DNA of 64,000 bases from Danio rerio (Eukaryota > Chordata > Actinopteri > Cypriniformes > Danionidae), in contig NC_133183.1 in NCBI RefSeq assembly GCF_049306965.1, positions 20,032,001 to 20,096,000 of the forward strand, in the 5' to 3' direction. The notes beneath the pieces are model-generated. The model was not told the origin of the DNA, did not search any database, and was given only the letters and a program-made list of their open reading frames with translations. Positions 12,182 through 28,284 of the stretch are shown here, in pieces. Position numbers and translations under genes: made by a program. The first letter of the stretch is position 1. Every line of letters starts with the position of its first letter.

Positions 12182-13191
12182 CACTCACCGGCCACTTTAT
12201 TAGGTACACCTGTCCAGCTGCCTGTTAATGCAAATTTCTAATCAGCCAATCACATGGCAGCAACTCAATGAATTTAGGCATGTAGACATGGTCAAGACAA
12301 TCTGCTGCAGTTTAAATCGAGCATCAGAATGGGGAAACAAGGGGGTTTAAGTGACTTTGAACGTGGCATGGTTGTTGGTGCCTGACGGGCTGGTCTGAGT
12401 ATTTCAGAAACTGCTGATCTACAGGGATTTTCATGCACAACCATGTCTAGGGTTTACAGAGAATGGTCTGAAAAAGAGAGAAAATATCCAGTGAGCAGCA
12501 GTTCTGCGGGAAAAGCCAGACTGGTTCGAACTGATAGAAAGGCAACAGTAACTCAAATAACCACTCGTTACAACCGAGGTATGCTGAATAGCATCTCTGA
12601 ATGCACAACATGTCGAACCTTGAGGCAGATGGGCTATAGCAGCAGAAAACCCCACCAGGTGCCACTCCTGTCAGCTAAGAACAGGAAACTGAAGCTACAA
12701 TTCACACAGGCTCACCAAAATTGGACAATAGAAGATTGGAAAAACGTTGCCTGGTCTAGTACAAATTGAGCATCATGCCAATGCCACAGCCTACCTAAGT
12801 ATTTTTGCTGACCATGTCCAGCTCTTATGACCACAGTGTGCCCATCCTCTGATGGCTACCTCAAGCAGGATAATGCTCCAATCATCTCAGACTGTTTTTT
12901 TGAACATGACAATGAGTTCACTGTACTCAAATGGCAGCCACAGTCACCCGAACTCAATCCAATAGAGCACCTTTGGGATGTGGTGGAATGGGAGATTCGC
13001 ATCATGGATGTGCTGCCGACAAATCTGCAGCAACTGTGTGATGCTATCATGTCAATGTGGACCAAAATCTCAGAGGAATACTTCCAGTATCTTGTTAAAT
13101 CTATGCCATGAAGGATTAAGGCAGATCAGAAGGCAAAAGCGGATCCAACCCGGTACTAGTAAGGTGTAACTAATAAAGTGGCCAGTGAGTG
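12182..13191 (+). mobile_element. Tc1-like transposon, internally deleted
   Basis: Both ends are present. CACTCACCGGCCACTTTATT opens the element at 12182, its reverse complement closes it at 13191, and TA flanks both sides. The transposase is broken. Frames at 12443-12769 (helix-turn-helix DNA-binding part) and 12827-13111 (catalytic part) lie in different frames, and the middle is missing, including the region of the first catalytic Asp. Later signatures remain: a QDNAP block carrying the second Asp, and NPIEHLWDVVE with the final acid. The family is about 1.25 kb when whole. It is non-autonomous as it stands. Confidence 0.93.
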
Positions 13192-14042
13192 TATTTCATG
13201 AAGTCTTTAAATAAAATGAAAAGTTTTTAGAATTAATAACAAACAATTGTGAATATGTGTATAAATGTCGATCTTATGTCATCAAGCCCAAGCAGGCATC
13301 AAATTGTCCTCTGTCCATCCGCGTATAAGATTACAGCTGTACATGTCCTCATAATATCTCTCCATAACTGTATCACGATGAGCATCTGTTTGTCATACTT
13401 GTGTTTAAACAGCCGATTCTTAGAGTTTGTTTTTGTTCTCTCTTCATTTCTGAAATTCAGAATACAAGTCTTTGATGTGTGCACTAAAGACAGAGAGCCT
13501 TGACTTAGGGGGGCAGGAACGACTTCACAGGGCCGTTCGGTTGGCACTCCGTGTCTTGCTGGAAGTTGGTTTTGCATATTTGAAGACTTGCTTTTGACAG
13601 CTGCATCTAATGGCACTAACAAAGCCTTCATTTGTTCCATTGTGTGCGAGCTATCATAACTTCCCCAGAGCCATCACAGTGTACAGTAAGTCAGGGGCAT
13701 GTTATGTATAAGTGGCATCTGGAGCGAAGAACGGGCTTGTACTCAATCAAAACCAGGCTCACGACTTTCCATTATAACAAGAATTGGAAAAGGATGAAGC
13801 ATGTTGGAGTAAATAAAAAATAAATGAATAAAATAAATAAATAATGCTTCACTTGAGGCTGTTTGACTCTTTTCTGAGGTAACCCGTTCTCAGGGTTAAA
13901 GGTTGGATGGGGTGAGACTCCACGGTACTTTGAATAGCATCCAGAAAACTCTTTTTATTGTATATGTTATGCTATCTTTCGGCCTGCTTGCTCGTCATCC
14001 ACTGTTATTATTAATAGTGATCGTTCACCATTTCTCATCCAG
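13192..14042. other. Presumed glis1 intron, partly unique sequence
   Basis: No repeat termini were found in 13240-13780, which is less AT-rich than average and may be conserved non-coding DNA. Short frames here have no motif. An (AAAT)n patch lies at about 13808-13843. The polypyrimidine stretch before 14043 serves the next exon. Confidence 0.4.
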
Positions 14043-17000
14043 GTTATCCGGAGCTTTGCTGTCTCCAGGGATCAGTCTACTGAAGGCCGCTACGTCTCCT
14101 CCACCAACACTAGAGAAGCAGAACAACTCCTCCAACCAGCAACACCTCCACACACATCACAAACCCTACAGCACCTTCCACAACCTGCCGTCAAGTGAGG
14201 GTACGATATCTTTGTTTGTTTGGCTAAGTTTGCGATTGACAACTGTATTTATTTACACTTGGCCATGTGCACATTGTAAAGTTTCTACAGCATACAAACG
14301 AACCACTTTTTTTTTTTTTTTTTTGAAAAAACATTTTGCAATTCATCCAGAGTTAAAGACTTGAGTTTTACCACTTTTGAGCACCTTTAGCTTAGCTTAG
14401 CTTAGCGTCATTGTGTTTAGACAATTAGACCATTCGCATCTCACTCAAAAATGTCAAAAAAGAGTTTCAATATTTTTCACTTTACAGCTTGACACTTCTG
14501 TAGTTAATGAAAAACAGTGAAACGTTGCTTTTGATGTGCTATTTTAATGATGTTTATGGCTAGGAAAGATATTCTCATTCCAGCAAAATAATCAAGGAAC
14601 TTTGTTGTCATGCCATATTATACAGATTCTATGTTTTCTTTCAGGTGCTGTGTAATATTATTGCACCTGCTGCATTTATGGTGTGGCAGAAAAGTTCATT
14701 GATAATTATAACAATGATAATAATCATAGTTCTTTGCATTTATAAAGCGCTTATCTGGACCTTCAAAGTGCTGAACACATTGGGGGAATCTCCTTATCCA
14801 CCACCAGTGGGCAGCTTCCACTTGGATGGCGCAACGGCAGCCATATTGCGCCAGACCGCACACCAATTACTTGCTGATTGGTGTAGAGGAGATACAGTGA
14901 TGAAGCCAGCTATGATACGGGGATGATTAGGAGGCCATGATAGACAGAGGCCAGTGGGCCAATTTTGGCCAGGATGCCGGAGTTAAACCCCTACTCTATT
15001 TCGAAGGACATCCTGGGATATTTTCAATGACCATAGAGAGTCAGGTTTAATGTTTCATTCGAAAGACAGCGCTCATTGAGCAGTACTGAGTCCCCATCAA
15101 TATACTGGGGTGTTAGGACCCACACAGACCACAGGTTAAGCGCCCCCTGCTGGCCTCACTAACACCACCTCTTTATTTTGGTAGAATGAGAGTACAGTTC
15201 CTAGCCATATTGACCTAGAAAATAGCAACTTTTAATTTTCCATAATAATTTTACTTAATAGATGATGTATCTACAAAAGTGTCAAGCTTTAAATAGGAAA
15301 ATGATAGAAACTCGTGGGTCACTATTGAGCAAGATGGTCTAATCTGATTCAATAATCTTCTAAGCTAAGCTAAAAGTGCTCTTGCCAGAACTGAGAGATC
15401 AGCTGAATTGATTCAAAAGTGGTAAAACTCAGCTTTTTAAAGACCTATTGTAGTAAGAGTATAAACAGTTTTGATCATGTTGGTCATTTAGAGGCCTAGA
15501 AATGTGCCATATTAATCAGGATATAGTAGGTTTATTGGGCCCAAATGATGACCAGACTTTTCTTGCACTGGTATTTTTTGGCAAGAGCCAAAAATACATT
15601 GAATGGTTCAAAATGGCAATTGTTTAATGCTAAAAATTATTATTCTGAAGAACCAAAGAACATGTTTCATGAACATATTTAGTAAATCTTCTTACTGTAT
15701 AAATGTCCTACTATATAAATATATCTCAAAACTTGTTTTTGATTAATAGTGTGCATCGCAAAGAACTGTATTATACTAGAACTTTATTTAGACAACTTTA
15801 AAGGGGATTTTTTAAATTATTTGTTTGAACCCTCTGATCCCAGATTTTCAAAGTATAAATAAATGAAAAGCTTTTTAGTAAGATTTAAGTTGATATCTTT
15901 ACTTAAAAATGACACTTCCCAGCAGGCATACAACATCATAAGATTTTAATATTAGGTTAGATTTCGGTCGTGACGTCAGGTGACCAAAATTCAATGTCAA
16001 GCCAGCATCTAGGCGCAACGTTATTTTGACGTCCAATAACAACGTCAAATGATGTTGATATTTGGTTGATTTTAAGTTGTGTTGGAAAGTGACCAAAATC
16101 TTATTGATGTCAAATGCTGACATTTATTCATCAGGTATGGCAACCAAAATCCAACATCTGATAGTCATCATAGTGGTAACGTCCACATAACGTCAAGCTG
16201 TAACATCATTAGATGTTGAAATTTGTTTGATTTTAGGTTGGATGTTAGGAGATTGACGTCAACCAGATTTTTGTTTCCAAACAAAATGCAACACCCCCAT
16301 GACATTAGGGTACAACATCAATCAGATGTCATGTTGATGTCTGGGTTATGACTAAAGTAAGAATTTGTAGTCCTGGGTCAAAATTGTCAATTTTGATTTC
16401 ATTTTGACTTCAGTTGTAAGACAATATAATGATGATGATTGATTGGCGAGAGTTAAAACCCTCTCAGTATCCATCTCCTACCTTCTGACCTGTTTGAATT
16501 GACCAGTTTAAAAATATCCACGCATGAGTATCTGCTGTCAGAGAGAGTCTCATCAGTATGTGAACTGGCGTAGTCTCCGCTGTGCTCTGCATTAGCCAGA
16601 ACATGTGGCCTGCAACCACAAGAGGAAGCTTCTCGCACTAAAACCAGCCAGTCCAAAACAACTCAGCTGTCTGTCAAAAGAGCTGCTCTGAAGGAGAAAC
16701 GCTCAGTTGTCAGGACACAGATGCACATGTGTGAACTACATCTAAAAAAAGACTACTTGTTGAACACTTGCTGAGAAACAGGAATAAACACATGCTGATT
16801 CATCCCTTTGTTTAAGAGTTATCCAAAGCTTTGAACCTATAGTAAATCCACTGTCAAATCAGATGTTCTTATATTGGGTTTATGTGTGTTTGTAGATTAT
16901 CGTGGAAACTTCCAGAGCTGTTTTCATTTTGGCGACAGTTACAGAATGGATCAGTCCATCAGCGGCGGCCATCAACCTGCAGAGTCGCACAACTTCAACC

Positions 17001-18427
17001 CAAACCCACACAATGGCTTTCACATGAGCTGCTCCACCAGCACCTCCTCCACAGGTACACAAACACATACACTCAAGGTGACATTTTGTTCAAGTTCTTA
17101 AGCAATAAAGGCCAATAGTGTAAATGAACATACATGAACATACTTTATATATTAAATTAAAGCTAATTTATTTCATCATATGTGTACATATTTGTAATTC
17201 AAATGGTTGAAAAAAAAAACACGAAAGTGCAAATGTTTTCGATATTTTGAAATACATGCAGCGTATATGACACTTTTTATATTTTTGATCTATTCGAAAT
17301 ATGAACTTGTATGTCATGTATTTTGCATATATAGCTATACATCAGACTTTTATGTGGGTTGTTATTAAAATTAATTATTTGAACTGTTGAAAATTGTTGG
17401 GATTTTGATCTCTGCTCTGTTGACTTTTGGTGTTGAAAATTCAGCTCTACACTTTAACAAAGGGACTTTTATTGACATTTTAGTTGTTTGAAATATTATA
17501 AGAAATAATGTATAGAGAAAAAAAGGATGTAAATATAATGTACTGGCAGTTTATTATGAGTTTTTTGTAATATAAAACACCAACCTAGATTTAATATCAC
17601 TTTAAAGTATTAAAACTTTTAATAAATGTCACTTTTTAGTTTCCAAATGTTAAAATTGTTGGAAGAAAGACCAAGGTCTCACAATGCAAAAGCATAAAAT
17701 AAAAAAATGAATCAATTATTAGGGATATTTTTACAGTGCACCCTGTAGATTTAAGCTGCACTGACAAGCTAACTGGATGAGTTTGTATCGTCCATTTTCT
17801 TACGTATGTATAAATGTACTTACACACCTTGTAAAAAAACTTTGCCGCCTAAATATTTTAGTTGAATCAAATGAACTTTGCAAGTCATCTCAAACTGACT
17901 AAAAATATTACGTTAAACTTTGAGTAAATAAACCAAAATGAGTTGAAACCTGATTAAGTTAAAGAAACAAAAAGATATGTTGGTGTGACATTTAGAAAAA
18001 TCTTTGGTAACACTTTATTTTGATGGTCCATTTGAGTATTAGTAAACTGTCTGTCCGCTGTTGATACTGCTCGACAGGCATTTCAACTTGTACATGTCAA
18101 CTTGCACTAACCCTAACCCCAACCTAACAGTCTACTTATAATCTAATGAGAATTAGTTGGCATGTAGATGCAATTTAATTTCAATTCAACAAACGAACCA
18201 TCAAAATAGTGTGCCCAAATCTTTTTACATATATGTTTTCTGATTTTAATGAAATTATGGCACTTTTTTCTTTCTTTTCTTTGGGTAATTCAGGTTTCAG
18301 CTTGGTGCCGGACATCATAGGGTCAGGTTGCCAGTTCTCGCCAGGCACCGAGGAGAATGTTTTCTTTCAGGTGGGCGGCTTTGATCGCGGCTTGAGCCAA
18401 ATGTCATCAGTGTACACAGAGACATAG
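14043..18427 (+). CDS. glis1: GLIS1-like zinc-finger transcription factor, last three coding exons
   Basis: Exons 14043-14200 (or 14194), 16896-17054 and 18294-18427 join in phase and end at TAG. The visible protein is the C-terminal activation region only; the five Kruppel zinc fingers must lie upstream of the window. Exon one gives LSGALLSP then a Ser/Pro/His-rich stretch; exon two gives QSCFHFGDSYRM and HNFNPNPHNGF; exon three gives ENVFFQVGGFD and ends SVYTET. This tracks my recollection of human GLIS1 (QSCFPYGDCYRM, THGFNPLRPNGY, CGFFPNGAFD, end SIYTDT). GLIS1 is a nuclear factor that binds Gli-type sites. Which fish paralogue (a or b) this is cannot be told. GLIS3 is a less likely alternative. 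Confidence 0.82.
14363..15430. mobile_element. Inverted-repeat element carrying a SINE3 insert
   Basis: The ends are inverted: gttttaccacttttgagc near 14366 and tcaaaagtggtaaaac near 15411-15426. Subterminal ctaagctaagc / gcttagcttag blocks also mirror each other. Internal parts recur near 42300-42545. A SINE3 copy at 14700-15172 interrupts it. It has no coding capacity and lies in the glis1 intron between 14200 and 16896. Confidence 0.62.
14700..15172 (-). mobile_element. SINE3 (5S-rRNA-derived SINE), 5'-truncated
   Basis: Reverse-strand copy whose 3' tail (gcgctttataaatgcaaag, then an AT-rich end) lies near 14710-14755. Its body matches the copy at 22690-23168, including caggatgcc, gcagcgccccctgc-type and ccacacagaccacagg blocks. 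The 5S-like head is missing. Confidence 0.75.
15925..16345. mobile_element. Non-autonomous palindromic repeat rich in gacgtc/cgtca
   Basis: Starts cagcaggcatacaacatc and repeats the motifs ttattttgacgtccaat, ggttagattt and caaaatccaac. The same family lies in the opposite orientation at 25333-25788. No coding frame. It is probably a TIR DNA transposon relic. Confidence 0.65.
16440..16895. other. glis1 intron, unique sequence
   Basis: Moderately GC-rich DNA just upstream of the second exon. An antisense frame at 16453-16656 has no motif and is treated as chance. Confidence 0.4.
17055..18005. other. glis1 intron, AT-rich
   Basis: AT-rich filler. Part of it (about 17390-17720) resembles 23230-23540, with shared words ttgatgttgaaaat/ttggtgttgaaaat and ctgtcgactttt/ctgttgactttt, which indicates another low-level interspersed repeat. 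No exon was seen. Confidence 0.45.
18006..18215. mobile_element. MITE-like element with acactttattttgatggtcc ends
   Basis: The left end, ggtaacactttattttgatgg, is mirrored by ggaaccatcaaaatagtgt-like sequence at the right. Internal blocks (actaaccctaaccccaacct, ctaatgagaattagttggcat) recur inverted at 38118-38345. No coding capacity. It lies just upstream of the last glis1 exon. Confidence 0.65.
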
Positions 18428-18718
18428 AGCCAGCTCACCCGTCCACCATCAACACTAACGTCTTCATTCAGACCAAACGCTCTTATTTTATTCTACTTTC
18501 ATCTATGCAGTTTCAACCTGTCTCGGTTTCTTTAGCATTCATCCTTGTTATTGATTGTATTTAAAGCCTTGTTGGATTGAAGCACCTCAATGGATCATCC
18601 ATTTCCTCGACTACACAAAAAGCTGCTGCTCCACCACACCGAAGGGTCAATCATGAGAGCTCGTGTTTATTTGTAGGATGAAATTGCACTTTTTTTTCCC
18701 CAGTGTTGTTAAAAATAT

Positions 18719-19013
18719 CCCAGTGGGCAACTTGATGTAAAAGCATCAAATCAACATCAGAAATGATGTCAAAATCTTGACATTGATGTCCTTTTGACCA
18801 CCAAAATAATACAAAATGTTTTTATTCATCTGAAAGCTTCAACTACAGATTAACACTGGAGTTTGTTGGCATTATATATTGAAAATGTATCAAAAAATAC
18901 ATCAAAAATAGCTTCCAGGACAGTCCAGTAATAATTTTTTAATGCTGATTTGATGTCATGAAATCGATTAGCATTTTTTTTTTTTTTTTTTTTGCAACAA
19001 GGTGCCCACTGGG
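18719..19013. mobile_element. 295-bp TIR element inside the glis1 3' UTR
   Basis: Perfect terminal inverted repeats: cccagtgggca at 18719 and tgcccactggg ending at 19013. The left half resembles the gacgtc-rich families (aacatcagaaatgatgtc). Ends with a poly(T) and has no frame. Confidence 0.75.
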
Positions 19014-19419
19014 ATGTTGAAGGTCTCCTGAGATTCTGGCTTGTCGTCATAAAGACATCGCTAGTCTTAATAAATCCATCTGGTCAGCTCTGATCTAATT
19101 GTGACCCTGGAAGGGTTTGAACGAAACTTCAGAACGGCCGCATCTGTGCTGATCAGTGATGAGATCCACATTTCCCTCTCCCAGCTCTCGTTCTCTCATT
19201 GTGTTGGAAACAATTATTTAGTGTTGCTGTGTTTTGTCAGTGAATGTTTGCAAATGTTTGTATTGCTTTGTCATTTGGTTGTCATCATCCCATATAAACA
19301 GAGTTCTTTATTTTGTAACGGTCGATGGCTTTAATATCTACCACACTTTCAGCGTATGTATAAAATGTACAGTTTTTGTTTAATATTAATAATTATGTCA
19401 GTCTCTCGATCTCTGAAAA

Positions 19420-19425
19420 AATAAA
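19420..19425 (+). terminator. Poly(A) signal AATAAA of glis1
   Basis: AATAAA followed within about 25 nt by a GT-rich stretch (gaagtcttgtgctc). It is the first canonical signal in an appropriate place after the TAG. Confidence 0.6.
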
Positions 19426-19445
19426 TGAGTCTTGAATATTGAAGT

Positions 19446-20086
19446 CTTGTGCTCATCATTGTACTTATGCTGCTCATAAATAAATATCATTAAGCTGAGT
19501 TTAAGTACTATAAAATATACAGAGGGCTTCAATTGCAAATGATTTGCGTATGTTCCCTTAACTTTGAAAGGTTTGTTAGAAGCTGGTCTCAAACATGATG
19601 GACTGAACAGGGAAAAAACATTTAATAAACTATTGTTAGGAAGACACTGCCCCCTTTTGGATGATAATGAACATGCCAACCTACACACAAATGCTTAATG
19701 TCACAAATAAAGGAGACCACAGCAAATACAACACGCTAATAGTGAGGTGATATATTTTATACATTTATTCAGGGCTCTACATCAGAAGAACCTCTCTTAA
19801 GTTAAATACAGTCAAATATATTTATTATGGATTATGAATCATTTGCATGGGTCAGTCAAAAATGAGTTTTTTTAAACAAAAGTTAAGTCAAGTATGGGTT
19901 GTTTGTACTTTCTTTGTACATAATTTGTCCTGTTAAATTAATATGTAAATCATAAATGTTGTCAGCAAAATAAATTTTAATTTAAGATATTATAATTGAT
20001 AAATGTAGTGAGATGTATATATACAATGATCAACATTTGAAGTAGATCAAAACCTTTCCTTAAAGTTGTCCTGAAATGATCAAACA
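19446..20086. other. Spacer between convergent glis1 and rps8, first part
   Basis: AT-rich, with no recognised gene or repeat termini. Confidence 0.5.
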
Positions 20087-20285
<199 letters not shown>

Positions 20286-20375
20286 GCAGCAGTCAGTATA
20301 CTGTATATATTTGTGTATGTGTGTGTGTGCTTTCAACATGTTTAATACACTAAAATTAATTGAATTTAGACACCA

Positions 20376-21029
20376 CAGGGTTTCTGCAGATTTCATCAAG
20401 TCAAATTTAAGACTTTTTAGGACCATTATGAATGAAATTTTAGACTCATAAAGAGTTAAAGGCTAATAATTTTTCAAATGGTGCATATGGAAAAGAATTT
20501 TATTTGCACAACCAATTTTTTTATATAATTTAATATTTAACTATATTCCAGAGATGGATCGCAGTTGGAAGGGCATACGCTGCATAAAACATATGATGGA
20601 TAAGTTGGCGGTTCATTCTGCTGTGGCGACCCCAGATTAATAAATGGACTAAGTCGAAAAGAAAATTAATGAATAAATGAGTGAATATTTTACAATAATA
20701 AATTATATATAATGTTAACTAAAAAAAAGAAAAAAAAGAAGTAAATATTTGAAACAGTGTAAAAACCATCAAGTTCTACTTGTATCCATAGACTTTTTTT
20801 TCAACATGAACTTCCTTTAAAATAATAAAGTAGTTAATAAATACCTTTTTGACTAAAAAGTTTGAAGTTTTATTATGATTGGGTAGCAATACATGAACAC
20901 AAGCAAATTAAGACTTGTTTAAAAAAAGATTTAAGACCTACAACACAATATTTCACTAAATTTAAAACTTTTTAAAGCCTAAAATTTAGATTTTGGGATA
21001 AGACATTTTAAGACCTCGCAGAAACCCTG
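20376..21029. mobile_element. TIR element, cagggtttctgcag family, with nested SINE piece
   Basis: The ends are inverted: cagggtttctgcag at 20376 and ctcgcagaaaccctg ending at 21029. Subterminal tttaagactttttagg / ttttaagacc blocks also mirror. A direct repeat, cacca, borders both sides. A DANA 3' piece lies inside. Related copies are at 35550-36116 and 53842-54232. Confidence 0.7.
20550..20690 (+). mobile_element. DANA-type SINE, 3' fragment
   Basis: Carries gcagttggaagggcat, cgctgcataaaac, ggataagttggcggttc, tggcgacccc and a gaataaatga tail: the 3' half of the SINE seen at 1963-2285. It is nested in the element at 20376-21029. Confidence 0.8.
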
Positions 21030-21383
21030 CACCAAATCAAATTGGGTTATCTCAACTTTGAGCCACATTCAAGAATTACTTATTTTCATTCTAAATGCAT
21101 TATTTAACTTAATGTAGGAAAAATACTTCAGTGAAATCTGACATAATATTAATAATAATAATAATAATAATAATTAAGATGAAATAAATTGTATCGTGAA
21201 AGTGCAGTTTGTGAGTGAAAGTGCTAAAGGTTTTATATTGTGCAAAATGCAATATTTGAGGGAAGTAAATGAGCTTAATCAAATTTTAATATAAGACTGC
21301 TGACCTAAGTCATTTTTCAAATTCATGCAGTCATTTTCACCCGTAAATGATCTTACGGTGGAGCCCTGGTTATATTGCTGGAG

Positions 21384-27654
<6,271 letters not shown>

Positions 27655-28284
27655 TCCTGGGTCGCTTTGAGGCTACAATTTGCCGTGTTGCCAGGTCATT
27701 GAAGCAAAACCCTTTCAACTGAAAATATAAATTTTTCAAATCGCTATCAAGTGGTTCGTTTGGTGTCCTCGACGGATGCTTTTGCACTCTGTATGCGAGT
27801 TCCACTTAGTTAAATCCGCTAATCTAATTTAAAACGGATCTTTTCAAAAACAAAAATAGAGAAACATAGTTGAAAATAAAGGACTTGGCAACACGCTGCC
27901 TGTATCCTTTCAGTACTCCCACGTGTACACATGGTGCCATCTAGTGCCAGTCACTGGTATTAATTGACAATTTAGACAGCAGAAGGCTGAAAAACAATCT
28001 GACCCATCATAGTGACTTAAAATGACATTACACTTTATTTACATTCAAGTTATTTTGGTTTTGATAATGTAAGCTGGACATTTCACCTCTCTCCAAATGC
28101 AAAAAGCATAAGTAGCATATATCCCTGAAAAATTACCTTTACATACTATATCTGATATGAGGTCAGCGGTTTAACAAATCCTTTTAACCCTGAACACTAA
28201 AGAACACCAAGAATGCAGTAATGGAATGTGTAAGGGGATGCAGCATTTGTCTATTCCTCTCCCCAGCGTGTGGCTCAAATGCTG
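27655..28284. other. rps8 promoter and 5' UTR region, elovl8 3' end
   Basis: The rps8 start codon is at 27652-27654; about 50-80 bp of the adjoining DNA should be 5' UTR and promoter, without an obvious TATA box. On the other side, AATAAA on the minus strand at 28034-28039 is a likely elovl8 poly(A) signal. That leaves only about 300-400 bp between the two genes. Confidence 0.5.
28034..28039 (-). terminator. Likely elovl8 poly(A) signal
   Basis: AATAAA on the minus strand about 245 nt after the elovl8 stop codon. Confidence 0.45.

Larger units (their letters stand above)
18428..19445 (+). other. glis1 3' untranslated region
   Basis: The run from the TAG at 18425-18427 to the first good poly(A) signal is about 1 kb. 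It contains a 295-bp inverted-repeat element at 18719-19013. Confidence 0.6.

Noticed and set aside
12443-13111. Transposase-like frames as candidate host genes
   Set aside because: They are parts of a deleted Tc1 element with terminal repeats and TA flanks; no intact catalytic triad remains.
16453-16656. Antisense 67-codon frame as an exon
   Set aside because: No motif and no matching splice sites; it lies in a glis1 intron.
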